64,000 bases of DNA. Source: Sphingomonas metalli. Lineage in GTDB: Bacteria; Pseudomonadota; Alphaproteobacteria; Sphingomonadales; Sphingomonadaceae. A model generated the notes under the pieces. It did no database searches and was not told where the DNA came from. It saw only the letters and a list, made by a program, of their open reading frames with translations. Of the stretch, positions 1 through 7,979 are shown in pieces. A program made the translations under genes and the position numbers. Within the stretch, counting starts at the first letter, position 1. Every line of letters starts with the position of its first letter. The DNA lies in the NCBI RefSeq assembly GCF_014641735.1, contig NZ_BMIH01000002.1:496001-560000 (forward strand). The letters run 5' to 3'.

Positions 1-327
1 GTCCTCGACCAGCGCCTGTCCCGCAAGCAGGCGGTCGAAGGGATCGCGGTGCGGGCCGGGAAGATAACCGGCGCGCATCGCGTGGGATGCGCCGATGTCG
101 AGCATGGTGAACCCATCTGCCCGGATCATCGCCCAGAACCGATCGTCGAAGCCCGGCAGGTCGGCCAGCTTACCGATCCTGATCTTGTTCGCGATTTCCC
201 ATACACTGACCGCGCTGACATGGACCGGCATATCCTCTTGCTCGATCGCGTGCCGCGCCGCGTCGCCCAGATTTGCGGCGCCGCTCCACCAGCGGATCAA
301 GGCGACCGTGTCGAGGAGATAGGCCAA
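1..327 (-). CDS. VapC-type PIN-domain toxin, partial at window edge
   Basis: Predicted PIN-domain ribonuclease, toxin of the pair formed with the upstream antitoxin gene. The gene runs off the left edge; about 109 codons are visible. I place the start at the TTG at 327, which follows the antitoxin's TGA directly and in the same frame; the N-terminus then reads MAYLLDTVALIRWW, the usual VapC opening with the first catalytic Asp in LLDT. VSVWEIANK supplies the expected Glu and DPFDRLLA the later acidic pair. The His common after LLDT is Val here. Without the TTG start the first acidic residue would be lost, so this start is well supported, though no strong ribosome site is seen beyond the purine-rich end of the antitoxin gene. 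Substrate RNA cannot be told. Confidence 0.82.
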   Translation of the reverse strand, partial: MAYLLDTVALIRWWSGAANLGDAARHAIEQEDMPVHVSAVSVWEIANKIRIGKLADLPGFDDRFWAMIRADGFTMLDIGASHAMRAGYLPGPHRDPFDRLLAGQALVED

Positions 328-606
328 TCAGCGCCGCTCCGCCTCGGGGCGGTCATCGATAAAGGTCAGTTCTTCGTCCGATAGAGGCCTGGACCAGACG
401 GAGTCGGGGATGGCTGAAAGTTCAGGCCACCGACCGGGAATCCGCCGGCGCTTCGCCGCCGGTTCGATCGGCATCAGCCGCGCCCACGGCTCGCCGTCCT
501 TGGCCACGATGATCTCCTCGCCCGCATGGGCGCGATCGATCAGGCGCGAGAACTGCGTCTTCGCCTCATGGACGTTGAACGTCTTCTGCGGATCAGCCTC
601 GGCCAT
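328..606 (-). CDS. Phd/YefM-family antitoxin
   Basis: Antitoxin of a type II pair, 92 aa. The N-terminal half (FNVHEAKTQFSRLIDRA, then GEEIIVAKDG and PWARLMPI) is a typical Phd/YefM fold that binds operator DNA; the C-terminal arginine- and acid-rich tail is the expected toxin-binding region. The toxin gene starts at the next codon after the stop, so the two are translationally coupled. Antitoxins of this family normally repress their own promoter, which would lie in 607-651 before cobS ends. The pair sits directly downstream of cobS on the same strand. Confidence 0.85.
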   Translation of the reverse strand: MAEADPQKTFNVHEAKTQFSRLIDRAHAGEEIIVAKDGEPWARLMPIEPAAKRRRIPGRWPELSAIPDSVWSRPLSDEELTFIDDRPEAERR

Positions 607-651
607 CAGCGGCTCCTTTGGTGGACTAACTAGCTTGGTCCATCCTCGTCC

Positions 652-1653
652 TCAACCCGCCGCCACGCTCTCCGGCAGGTCCTTGCCGAACACGCGCTGG
701 TAATACTCCGCCACCAGCGGCCGCTCCGCCTCGTCGCACTTGTTGAGGAACGACAGGCGGAAGGCGAAGCCGACATCGCCGAAGATCAGCGTGTTCTGCG
801 CCCAGGTGATCACCGTACGCGGGCTCATCACGGTCGAGATATCGCCGTTGATGAAGCCCTTGCGCGTCAGGTCGGCGACGCGGACCATCGCGTCGACGGT
901 CTTCTTGCCATCGGGCTTGTCATATTCGCCCGACTTGGCGAGCACGATCCGCGCCTCGACCGCGGCGGGCAGATAGTTGAGCGTAACGACGATGTTCCAC
1001 CGGTCCATCTGGCCCTGGTTGATCTGCTGCGTGCCGTGATACAGCCCGCTCGTGTCGCCCAGGCCCACGGTGTTGGCGGTCGCGAACAGGCGGAACCACG
1101 GGCTCGGCCGGATCACGCGGTTCTGGTCGAGCAGCGTCAGCTTGCCCTCCGTCTCCAGCACGCGCTGGATCACGAACATCACGTCGGGGCGGCCGGCGTC
1201 ATATTCGTCGAAGACCAGCGCGGTCGGCGTCTGGAGCGCCCAGGGCAGCAGCCCCTCGCGAAACTCGGTCACCTGCTGGCCGTCGCGCAGCACGATCGCG
1301 TCGCGGCCGATCAAATCGATGCGGCTGATATGCGCATCGAGATTGATGCGGATGCACGGCCAGTTCAGCCGTGCCGCGACCTGCTCGATATGGGTCGACT
1401 TGCCGGTGCCGTGATAGCCCTGCACCATCACGCGCCGATTGTGCGCAAAGCCCGCCAGCACCGCCAGCGTCGTATCGCGATCGAAGACGTACGCCGGGTC
1501 GAGGTCGGGCACCCGCTCGTCCGCTTCCGAAAAGGCGGGGACCTGCATGTCGATATCGATGTCGAACAGCTCGCGCACGCCGACCATCTTGTCGGGCGCG
1601 TCGAGGATCGTGGTTTCGCGGCTGTCGGGCTGGGTGTTGGGAATGTCGGTCAT
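652..1653 (-). CDS. cobS: Cobaltochelatase AAA+ subunit CobS
   Basis: ATPase subunit of the aerobic cobalt chelatase, which works with CobT and CobN to insert cobalt into hydrogenobyrinate a,c-diamide in B12 synthesis. The 333-aa product has a CobS N-terminal segment, a Walker A motif GYHGTGKST at about residues 79-87, a Walker B region [10 protein letters not shown] and a typical CobS C-terminal half ending in [13 protein letters not shown] chose the ATG at 1653 rather than one eight codons upstream because a purine-rich ribosome site (gaaggcgag) fits it. CobT is normally the next gene; here a toxin-antitoxin pair follows instead, so cobT, if present, lies beyond the left edge. Confidence 0.93.
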   Translation of the reverse strand: MTDIPNTQPDSRETTILDAPDKMVGVRELFDIDIDMQVPAFSEADERVPDLDPAYVFDRDTTLAVLAGFAHNRRVMVQGYHGTGKSTHIEQVAARLNWPCIRINLDAHISRIDLIGRDAIVLRDGQQVTEFREGLLPWALQTPTALVFDEYDAGRPDVMFVIQRVLETEGKLTLLDQNRVIRPSPWFRLFATANTVGLGDTSGLYHGTQQINQGQMDRWNIVVTLNYLPAAVEARIVLAKSGEYDKPDGKKTVDAMVRVADLTRKGFINGDISTVMSPRTVITWAQNTLIFGDVGFAFRLSFLNKCDEAERPLVAEYYQRVFGKDLPESVAAG

Positions 1654-1715
1654 GGCTCGCCTTCGGAACTCGCCCAACGCCTTAGGATAGCGGCCGGGCG
1701 CACATCAACCGTCGA

Positions 1716-2390
1716 TCAGGCGATCTTCTCCGGCAGGCGGAACAGGTCGACGAAGCGGCGGGCGACTTCGGGGTCGCCGCGCAGGCCCAGCAGACCCTCC
1801 GCGTCGAGGCCCTGCTTGCCGTAGATCGTTCGGCGCATCGCCATGGTATCGCCCGAAAAGACGGTGTCGGCGACCGGCTCTTCCACGCGCGCGATCGTCA
1901 TGTCGCCTTCCGCGATCCGCAGCAGGAAGCCGTCATCGGGAAAGCGGAAGCCGATCGTCGCGCGCCAGTCCGCCAGCCCCGCACGATCGACGAGCGCCAG
2001 CAGCGACTGCATCGCCGAGGCGGTCGACATGAAGGCGAAGGGATCGTGGCGGCGCGAGCGGGCGGCCCAGCGCCCCATCACCTGCACGATCGGCTCCGCC
2101 TCATAACCCCAGCGGGTCAGCTCGTAGACCGGCACGTTGGCCGGGTGCGCCAGCTTGCGGCGAATGAGGATTCCGGCCGCCTCCATCGCCTCCAGCCGCT
2201 GAGTCAGCACGTTGGCGCTGATCCCCGGCAGGTTCGCCTTGATCGCCCCGAAGCGGCGCGGCCCGAACATCAGCTCGCGCAGCACCAGCATCGACCATCG
2301 CTCGCCCAGGAACTCCAGCGCCAGAGCCGTACCGCAGGCATCGTCATAGCGTCGCTTCGTCGTACCCTCGGTTACTTTTTCTAACTTCAT
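1716..2390 (-). CDS. HxlR-family transcriptional regulator with C-terminal domain
   Basis: 224-aa winged-helix regulator. Residues about 10-110 are an HxlR domain (ALEFLGERWSMLVLRELMFG, then FGAIKANLPGISANVLTQRL); the C-terminal half resembles the SCP2-like domain that some members of this family carry (FLLRIAEGDMTIARVEEP). It is divergent from the VOC/GST gene run starting at 2457 with a 66-bp gap, so it most likely controls that run and itself. HxlR proteins commonly respond to electrophiles or oxidants, which would suit neighbours of the VOC and GST type; the actual signal is not visible. The longer frame reaching 2816 is antisense to the VOC gene and is not used. Confidence 0.88.
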   Translation of the reverse strand: MKLEKVTEGTTKRRYDDACGTALALEFLGERWSMLVLRELMFGPRRFGAIKANLPGISANVLTQRLEAMEAAGILIRRKLAHPANVPVYELTRWGYEAEPIVQVMGRWAARSRRHDPFAFMSTASAMQSLLALVDRAGLADWRATIGFRFPDDGFLLRIAEGDMTIARVEEPVADTVFSGDTMAMRRTIYGKQGLDAEGLLGLRGDPEVARRFVDLFRLPEKIA

Positions 2391-2407
2391 GGTTGCAATC
2401 AATAACC
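2371..2407. promoter_or_regulatory. Candidate operator dyads between HxlR gene and VOC operon
   Basis: Two short inverted repeats lie side by side: GTTA-N7-TAAC at 2371-2385, inside the first codons of the regulator gene, and GGTT-N9-AACC at 2391-2407 in the gap. Their common GTTA/TAAC-like half-sites and position between divergent genes fit an operator for the HxlR protein. This is inference from symmetry and place only. Confidence 0.35.
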
Positions 2408-2456
2408 TGTCGGAGCATCCCATGCAAATACCGAGTCGCAAGGGAGAGGGTGCGCC

Positions 2457-2879
2457 GTGGCCAAGATGATCTTCGTGAACCTGCCGGTGACCGACGTCGA
2501 CCGCGCCGCCGCCTTCTACGCGGCGATCGGCTTCGAGAAGAACGCGATGTTCTCCAATGATCGCGCCTCGGCGATGGTCTGGTCGGACACGATCCACGTC
2601 ATGCTGCTGGCCCATGATTTCTACGCGACCTTCACCCCCAAGCCGATCGCCGATCCGCATGCGGTCAGCGCGGTGCTGATCGCGCTGGCGCTCGACAGCC
2701 GGGCCGAGGTGGATGGGATCACCGAGGCGGCGATCGCGGCCGGTGGGCGCGAGGCGCATCCGGCGGAGGATCACGGCTATATGTACAGCCGCGCCTTCGA
2801 GGATCCGGACGGCCACGGCTTCGGCCCCTTCTACATGGACATGGCGGCGGCGAGCATCGCGATGGGAGCGGAGGCATGA
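2457..2879 (+). CDS. VOC-family protein (glyoxalase/bleomycin-resistance fold)
   Basis: 140-aa protein with one vicinal-oxygen-chelate domain: IFVNLPVTDVDRAAAFYAAIGF at the N-terminus and AFEDPDGHGFGPFYMDM at the C-terminus, the latter holding the usual D-P-D-G-H turn near the metal site. The first codon is taken as GTG at 2457, eight bases after a strong ribosome site (agggagagg); an ATG three codons on is an alternative. It is the first gene of a run whose next two genes overlap by 4 nt (ATGA). Substrate cannot be assigned; members of this fold include lyases, dioxygenases and drug-binding proteins. Confidence 0.88.
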   Translation: MAKMIFVNLPVTDVDRAAAFYAAIGFEKNAMFSNDRASAMVWSDTIHVMLLAHDFYATFTPKPIADPHAVSAVLIALALDSRAEVDGITEAAIAAGGREAHPAEDHGYMYSRAFEDPDGHGFGPFYMDMAAASIAMGAEA

Positions 2880-3562
2880 CAGCGGTCATCACCGCCTTCG
2901 ACTGGGTGCCGCCCTTCGCCCGCGGGCAGGTGCGCGACCTGCGCGTCCGCTGGGCGCTGGAAGAGGCCGGCCAGCCCTATGACGTGCGCTATCTCGCGCA
3001 GGGCGAGCAGAAGGCGGACGGGCACCGCGCGCTCCAGCCCTTCGGCCAGGTGCCGACCTATGAGGAGGATGGGCTGGTCCTGTTCGAATCGGGAGCGATC
3101 GTGTGGCACATCGCGGAACGCCATCCGGGCACGCTGCTGCCGGAGGACACCGCGGCGCGCGCCCGGGCGATCGAGTGGATGTTCGCCGCGCTCAATTCGG
3201 TCGAGCCGCCGCTGATGGACCGTTCGATCGCGACCATCTTCGAGCGCGACCGCCCCTGGTCGGCGCCGCGCCTGCCCGCGATCGAGCAGCGCGCAACAGC
3301 CCGGCTTGCCGACCTGTCGCAGCGGCTCGGCGAGCGGACATGGCTGGACGGTGAGGCATTCACCGCCGGCGACCTGCTGATGATCTCCGTCCTGCGCATC
3401 GCCGCGGGCAGCGGTCTGGTGGAGGCGCATCCGAACCTCGCCGCCTATGTCGCGCGTGGCGAGGCGCGGCCCGCCTTCGGCCGGGCACTGGCGGCGCAGC
3501 TGGCGGGCTTCACCGGCGAGCCGCCGGCCGCATGGACCCAGCGAAAGGAGCGCGCAGCATGA
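2876..3562 (+). CDS. Glutathione S-transferase family protein
   Basis: 228-aa GST-fold protein. The thioredoxin-like N-terminal domain carries QPFGQVPTYEEDGLVLFESGAI, with the cis-Pro (VP) and the glutathione-gamma-glutamyl-binding E-S pair; an all-helical domain follows with WLDGEAFTAGDLLM, the helix-capping motif of GSTs. The start overlaps the VOC stop by 4 nt and the stop overlaps the next gene by 4 nt, so the three are one translationally coupled unit. Likely role is conjugation or reduction of an electrophile; substrate unknown. Confidence 0.88.
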   Translation: MTAVITAFDWVPPFARGQVRDLRVRWALEEAGQPYDVRYLAQGEQKADGHRALQPFGQVPTYEEDGLVLFESGAIVWHIAERHPGTLLPEDTAARARAIEWMFAALNSVEPPLMDRSIATIFERDRPWSAPRLPAIEQRATARLADLSQRLGERTWLDGEAFTAGDLLMISVLRIAAGSGLVEAHPNLAAYVARGEARPAFGRALAAQLAGFTGEPPAAWTQRKERAA

Positions 3563-4272
3563 CCTATGTCGAGGGGTTCCTGACACCGGTACCGTCCGCC
3601 GCCCGGGACGCCTATCGCGCCCATGCCGAACGCGCCGCGCCGCTGCTCAAGGCGTTCGGCGTCGCCCGGATTGTCGAGAGTTGGGGCGAGGACGTGCCGC
3701 GCGGCACGCTCAACGACCTGTGGGGCGCGGTCGCCGCCGAGGAGGGCGAGGCGGTCGTCTTCAGCTGGTTCGAATATCCCGATCGTGCCGCGCGCGATGC
3801 GACCAATGCGAAGATCATGAGCGATCCGCGCATGGAAGCGCTGATGGCCGACATGCCCTTCGATGCGCGGCGGATGGTCTATGGCGGCTTCGACGGGGTG
3901 CATGAGACGGGATCGTTGGGTGGAGCCGGCTTTATCGACGGCGTGCTGATGCCGATCCGCGGGGGCCGCGCTGCCTATGCGGATCATGCCGCCCTGCTCG
4001 CACCGGTGTTCCTCGATCATGGCGCGGTGCGGGTGGTCGATGCGCTCGCCGATGACGTGCAGCCCGGCGTGGTGACCGACTTCCCGCGCGCGGTGCGGCT
4101 GGAGGGCGAGGAAGCGGTCGGCTTCGGCTGGGTCGAATGGCCCGACAAGGCGGCGCGCGACGCCGGCTGGAACGCGATCATGGCCGACCCCCGCATGGCC
4201 GATGCCGCACCGCCGCCCTGGGATGGCAAGCGGATGATCTTCGGCGGCTTTTCCGTCATTCTCGACCGGTAA
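3559..4272 (+). CDS. Tandem DUF1428 protein (YbaA-like, two domains)
   Basis: 237-aa protein made of two DUF1428 units. Unit one runs from about residue 2 (YVEGFLTPVP) to 120 (MVYGGFD); unit two from about 128 (GFIDGVLMPI) to 237 (MIFGGFSVIL). In both, a W/F-E-[YW]-PD-AARDA segment and an MSDPRM or MADPRM segment recur in the same place. Single-domain members are about 115-125 aa, so this is a duplication and fusion. DUF1428 is a ferredoxin-like alpha/beta fold related to monooxygenase-type (ABM) proteins and has no settled function. The ATG at 3559 overlaps the GST stop. Confidence 0.85.
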   Translation: MTYVEGFLTPVPSAARDAYRAHAERAAPLLKAFGVARIVESWGEDVPRGTLNDLWGAVAAEEGEAVVFSWFEYPDRAARDATNAKIMSDPRMEALMADMPFDARRMVYGGFDGVHETGSLGGAGFIDGVLMPIRGGRAAYADHAALLAPVFLDHGAVRVVDALADDVQPGVVTDFPRAVRLEGEEAVGFGWVEWPDKAARDAGWNAIMADPRMADAAPPPWDGKRMIFGGFSVILDR

Positions 4273-4305
4273 CCGCCCGAGTCGACGGGCTAAACCAACA
4301 TCGCC

Positions 4306-4373
4306 CCTTCGTGCTGAGCGAAGTCGAAGCACAGGCGAGTCTCAGGCCCTTCGACTGCGCTCAGGGCGAGCGG
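4306..4373. repeat. Two-arm hairpin repeat (class A), copy 1
   Basis: Copy of an intergenic element that recurs at 17001, 17178, 57579 and 59985. Each copy has two arms in opposite orientation. Here arm one is GTGCT-loop-AGCAC and arm two GCCCT-loop-AGGGC, each loop about 12 nt with a TCGA-like core. It lies between two same-strand genes and could act as a weak transcription stop or mRNA-processing site. Confidence 0.75.
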
Positions 4374-4424
4374 ATAGAGCTTTGGTCAAATTCAAGTCGT
4401 CATTCTCAAGAGGGGAGGAACATC

Positions 4425-5209
4425 ATGACCGTTCGTGACGGCCAGCCTGTCTGGTTCGAGCTGACCACCGAAGATCCCGCTGCGGCGGCCGACTTCTACG
4501 CCGCGATCGCCGGCTGGCGCATCGCGTCCTCGCCCGTGGCCGAACATGGCGGGTACCGGATCGCCGAGGCCGGGGCGGGCACGGGCGCGGTGGCGGGGAT
4601 CATGGCGCCCCCGCCCGGCGGCGGCTTTCCGGGCTGGTCGGTCTATTTCGCGAGCCGCGACGTCGATGCCGCGGCCGAGCGGGTGACCGCCCTGGGCGGG
4701 CGCTTGCTGTTCGGGCCGATGGACATTCCGCAGGTCGGCCGCTTCGCCACCGTCGCCGATCCGCAAGGGGTACCATTCACCCTGATGAGCGGCGACAGCG
4801 CCGAATCCCCCACTGCCTTCCGCCTGGACCCCGGCGCGGTCGGCCATGGGGTGTGGACCGAACTGGCCAGCCCCGATCCCGACGCCGCCTTCGCCTTCTA
4901 CGGCGCGCTGTTCGGGTGGGAGAAGGCCGGGGCGATGCCGATGGGCGACATGGGCGAATACGCCTTTATCGGCGATGGCGAGGCGCGACCCGGCGCGGTC
5001 ATGTCGAGCACGCTCAGCGGCGCCCCCGCCTGTGGAAATGGTATGTGCAGGTGGCGGATATCGATGCCGCGCTGGCGGCGACGACCGCCCATGGCGGCAC
5101 CGTGATCTGGGGACCGGGCGAGATCCCGGGCGGCAGCTACTCGGCGCTGATCCTCGACCCGGCCGGCCACAATATCGGCCTGGTCGGGCCGCGCGCGGCG
5201 GGGGCCTGA
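4425..5209 (+). pseudogene. Two-domain VOC protein with an internal frameshift
   Basis: About 261 codons encoding two VOC domains in series, as in proteins of the CFP32/hydroxylase type: domain one from VWFELTTEDPAAAADFYAAI to FTLM, domain two from HGVWTELASPDPDAAFAFY on. After the codons for SGAP the frame is broken: the next segment, LWKWYVQVADIDAALA to GPRAAGA, is read one frame over. The break coincides with a run of five C at 5023-5027; six C would restore a continuous protein. Start is the ATG at 4425, with an AGGGGAGG ribosome site. Either a true single-base deletion or a sequencing error; the rest of both domains is well kept, so the loss, if real, is recent. Confidence 0.8.
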
Positions 5210-5212
5210 GCG

Positions 5213-5701
5213 ATGGATGCGCGCATCACCCCCTGCATCTGCTATGACGGCGCGGCGGAGGAGGCGGCGCGCTTCTACGCCGCGACCTTCCCCGACAGCC
5301 GGGTCGACCGCGTTACCCATGCCCCCGGCGACTATCCGGCGGGCGAGAAGGGCGCGGTGCTGACCGTCGAGTTCACCGTCTGCGGCCTGCCGATGCTCGC
5401 CCTCAACGCCGGCCCGCAGTTCGCGCCGACCGACACCGTCTCCTTCCAGATCCACACCCAGGATCAGGCGGAGACCGACCGGCTCTGGGATGCGATCGTC
5501 GGCGATGGCGGCAGCGAGATGGCGTGCAGCTGGTGCAAGGACCGCTGGGGCGTCGCCTGGCAGATCGTGCCGCGGCAGCTGACCGAGGCGTTGCGCCACC
5601 CCGATCCCGCCGCCGCGGCGCGCGCCTTCCAGGCGATGATGGGGATGCGCAGGATCGACATCGCCGCGATCGAGGCGGCGGTACGGGGAGAGACGGAATG
5701 A
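5213..5701 (+). CDS. VOC-family protein of the 3-demethylubiquinone-methyltransferase-like (PhnB) group
   Basis: 162-aa protein of the group named after a mis-annotated 3-demethylubiquinone methyltransferase. Typical features are ITPCICYDGAAEEAARFYAATFPDS at the N-terminus, VSFQIHTQDQAETDRLWDAI in the middle, and CSWCKDRWGVAWQIVP near the end. Function is unknown for most members; no methyltransferase motif is present. It starts 3 nt after the stop of the frameshifted VOC gene and overlaps the next gene by 4 nt. Confidence 0.88.
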   Translation: MDARITPCICYDGAAEEAARFYAATFPDSRVDRVTHAPGDYPAGEKGAVLTVEFTVCGLPMLALNAGPQFAPTDTVSFQIHTQDQAETDRLWDAIVGDGGSEMACSWCKDRWGVAWQIVPRQLTEALRHPDPAAAARAFQAMMGMRRIDIAAIEAAVRGETE

Positions 5702-6165
5702 GCGGAACGGCAGCCCACGAACTTTCGGTCACCCGGCTGATCGACGCGCCCGTCGCGGCGGTCTGGCGCGCCTGGACCGAGCATCTCGGCGAATGGTTCT
5801 GCCCGGTGCCGTGGCGGGCCGAGGTGTCGGTGATGGAACTCCATCCCGGCGGCCGCTCGGCGATGACCATGTATGGCCCTAACGGCGAGTCGATGCCGCT
5901 CGAGGGCGTCTATCTGGAGGTGGTGCCGCAACGCCGCATCGTCTCCACCGACGCCTTCACCGCGGGGTGGATGCCGGCCGGGCCGATGATGGTGCGGATC
6001 GACGAATTCGCCGAGGAGGACGGCCGCACCCGCTACACCGCCACGGCCCGCCACTGGACCGCCGAGGCGAAGGCGCAGCACGAGGCGATGGGCTTCGAGG
6101 CCGGCTGGACGACGTCGGCGGCGCAGCTGGCCTCCGTGGCGGAGCGGCTGGCTAAGTCAGATTAG
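5698..6165 (+). CDS. SRPBCC (AHSA1/START-like) domain protein
   Basis: 155-aa single-domain protein with the AHSA1 signature: LSVTRLIDAPVAAVWRAWTEHLGEWFCP at the start and MVRIDEFAEEDGRTRYTATARH in the middle. The fold makes a deep pocket for hydrophobic ligands. Genes of this kind are often paired with PhnB-type VOC genes and an HxlR- or ArsR-type regulator, as here. The ATG at 5698 overlaps the upstream stop (ATGA). It is the last gene of the run that begins at 2457. Confidence 0.87.
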   Translation: MSGTAAHELSVTRLIDAPVAAVWRAWTEHLGEWFCPVPWRAEVSVMELHPGGRSAMTMYGPNGESMPLEGVYLEVVPQRRIVSTDAFTAGWMPAGPMMVRIDEFAEEDGRTRYTATARHWTAEAKAQHEAMGFEAGWTTSAAQLASVAERLAKSD

Positions 6166-6180
6166 GACTTTCTCTTACTG

Positions 6181-6316
6181 CCTCCCCGGCGAAGGCCGGG
6201 GCCTCCGCACCAACCCTCCGTCATCCCCGCGAAGGCGGGGATCCAGACGCGCGGAAGCCTGCCGCATCATTCGCAAAGGTCAGAGGTTCTGGATCCCCGC
6301 CTGCGCGGGGATGACG
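6181..6316. repeat. Hairpin repeats (class B) between convergent genes
   Basis: Three short palindromes: CCCCGGC..GCCGGGG near 6184, ATCCCCGC..GCGGGGAT near 6223-6242, and ATCCCCGC..GCGGGGAT near 6292-6312. The last two also pair with each other through CGTCATCCCC and GGGGATGACG. The element lies between the ends of convergent genes and probably stops transcription in both directions. Confidence 0.7.
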
Positions 6317-6336
6317 GGAAGAGTGGCCGAGTCGAT

Positions 6337-6942
6337 TCACGCGAACGCCGGCGCCCCGCGCAGCGCCTGATAGGCCGCAATCACCGATTGCAGCTTCGAC
6401 TCGTGGCTCCGGTCCCCGCCGTTGCGATCGGGATGGTACTTCCGCACCAGCTCCGAATAGCGCTTCCGCAGCGCCGAGCGATCCGCGTCCGCCGGCAGCC
6501 CCAGCAGCTTCAGGTTCGCCCGGTCCTGCCCCGACAGCGGCTTGCCGTCCGGCCGGTCCGCCGCCGGCTCGCGGCGGAAGCGGGCGGCGATCGCGTCGAG
6601 CGGGTCGGCGAAATCGGCCCAGCGCGGCCCCTGCCCGCCGCCGCCCGCACGGGAGAAGGCGCGCGTCTCGCTCTCCCAGCCGGCCAGCGGCCGCTGCGCA
6701 TGATGGATCTCCTCGGCGGTCATGCCGTCGAAGAAATTATAGCCCGCGTTGAAGGCGCGGACATGCTCCAGGCACATCCAGCGGAAATTGGGCGGTCCCC
6801 CGTCGGACGCGCCCTCCAGCGGCGGCGCGCGGAACTCGCCCGGCTCGGCGCAACCCGGATGCGCGCAGATCCGCCCGTTCGCCTCCATCCGGCCGTGAAA
6901 GCGCTGGCCGGGGCGCTCCTTCCTCTCCGATTGACGTGCCAC
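6337..6942 (-). CDS. J-domain protein (C-terminal DnaJ domain)
   Basis: 201-aa co-chaperone-like protein. The J domain is at the C-terminus (about residues 135-198): LKLLGLPADADRSALRKRYSEL, then the HPD motif in KYHPDRNGG, which stimulates DnaK ATPase, and SVIAAYQAL. The N-terminal part has a Cys-containing segment (CAHPGCAEPGEFRAP) and a FRWMCLEHVRAFNAGYNFF stretch, a layout shared by a family found in alphaproteobacteria next to bolA. It is divergent from bolA with a 40-bp gap, so the two promoters must overlap. Confidence 0.88.
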   Translation of the reverse strand: MARQSERKERPGQRFHGRMEANGRICAHPGCAEPGEFRAPPLEGASDGGPPNFRWMCLEHVRAFNAGYNFFDGMTAEEIHHAQRPLAGWESETRAFSRAGGGGQGPRWADFADPLDAIAARFRREPAADRPDGKPLSGQDRANLKLLGLPADADRSALRKRYSELVRKYHPDRNGGDRSHESKLQSVIAAYQALRGAPAFA

Positions 6943-6982
6943 GCAGTTTTCCGAACGATCCCAAACCGCCTATATAGGCGCG

Positions 6983-7270
6983 ATGTCCGCCCCTTCCACC
7001 GAGCCGCTCGACCTGGTGATCGCCGCCCGCCTGCGCGACGCCCTTTCCCCCACCCGCCTGTCGGTCTCCAACGACAGCGCCCAGCATCGCGGCCATCTGG
7101 GCGATGACGGGACCGGCGAGACGCACTTCTCGGTCGATGTCGAAAGCGCCGCCTTTGCCGGCCAGTCGCGCGTCGCGCGGCAGCGGCTGGTGAACCGGGC
7201 GCTCGCCGATCTGTTGGAGACGCGGATCCACGCGCTCGCCATCCGCGCCCGCGCGCCGGGAGAGGAATAG
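6983..7270 (+). CDS. bolA: BolA-family protein
   Basis: 95-aa BolA/IbaG-type protein with one BolA domain: VIAARLRDALSPTRLSVSNDSAQHRGH and THFSVDVESAAFAGQSRVARQRLVN. BolA proteins bind [2Fe-2S] clusters with monothiol glutaredoxins and affect iron homeostasis and cell shape. The His in AQHRGH and the one in ETHFSV match known cluster ligands of the family. The stop is one base before the next start at 7272, so it is the head of a five-gene run (bolA, GST, NUDIX, hydrolase). Confidence 0.92.
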   Translation: MSAPSTEPLDLVIAARLRDALSPTRLSVSNDSAQHRGHLGDDGTGETHFSVDVESAAFAGQSRVARQRLVNRALADLLETRIHALAIRARAPGEE

Positions 7271-7271
7271 C

Positions 7272-7979
7272 ATGGCCTACGACCTGTGGTACTGGCCCGG
7301 CATCCAGGGGCGGGGCGAGTTCGTCCGGCTGGCGCTGGAGGGCGCCGGAATCGCCTATCGCGACCGCGCGCGAGAGGACGGGGCCGAGGCGATGCTCGAC
7401 GACATGGAGGCGCGCGGCGCGCTCCGTCCCTTCGCCCCGCCCTATCTGGCGCTCGACGGGACCGCGATCGCGCAGGTCGCCAACATCCTGATGTACCTGG
7501 GCGAGCGGCACGATCTCGCCCCCTCCGCCATGGCCGGGCGGCTGCGGCTCAACCAGTTGCAGCTGACCATCGCCGACATGGTCGCCGAGGTGCACAACGT
7601 CCACCACCCGGTCGCGACCGGCGCCTATTACGCCGATCAGAAGCCGGAGGCCGCCCGCGCCGCCGCCCAGTTCCGCGAAGAGCGGATGCCCAAATTCCTG
7701 TCGCATTTCGAAGCCGCGCTGACCGCTCAGGAGGGCGACTGGCTGATCGACCATCGCTGGTCCTATGGCGACACGTCGCTGTTCCAGCTGGTCGAGGGGC
7801 TGCGCTACATGTTCCCGCAGCGGATGGCGGCGCTGGAGCCGCGCTATCCCGCCCTGATCGCGCTGCACGACCGGGTCGCCGAGCTGCCCGGCATCCGCGC
7901 CTATCTCAAGAGCGAGCGTCGCCTGCCCTTCAACGAGGACGGCATCTTCCGCCACTATCCGGAGCTCGACGCCGCATGA
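7272..7979 (+). CDS. Glutathione S-transferase family protein
   Basis: 235-aa GST-fold protein. The N-terminus DLWYWPGIQGRGEFVRLALE is typical of sigma/alpha-like bacterial GSTs, with a Tyr in the catalytic position; APPYLALDGTAIAQVANI gives the cis-Pro and the glutathione contact region. The C-terminal domain includes WLIDHRWSYGDTSLFQLVEGL. The start is 1 nt after the bolA stop and the stop overlaps the NUDIX gene by 4 nt. Substrate unknown. Confidence 0.87.
   Translation: MAYDLWYWPGIQGRGEFVRLALEGAGIAYRDRAREDGAEAMLDDMEARGALRPFAPPYLALDGTAIAQVANILMYLGERHDLAPSAMAGRLRLNQLQLTIADMVAEVHNVHHPVATGAYYADQKPEAARAAAQFREERMPKFLSHFEAALTAQEGDWLIDHRWSYGDTSLFQLVEGLRYMFPQRMAALEPRYPALIALHDRVAELPGIRAYLKSERRLPFNEDGIFRHYPELDAA

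Noticed and set aside
6181..6316. CRISPR array
   Set aside because: The repeats are palindromic, few and unevenly spaced, with no spacer structure and no cas genes; the same holds for the other repeat clusters.
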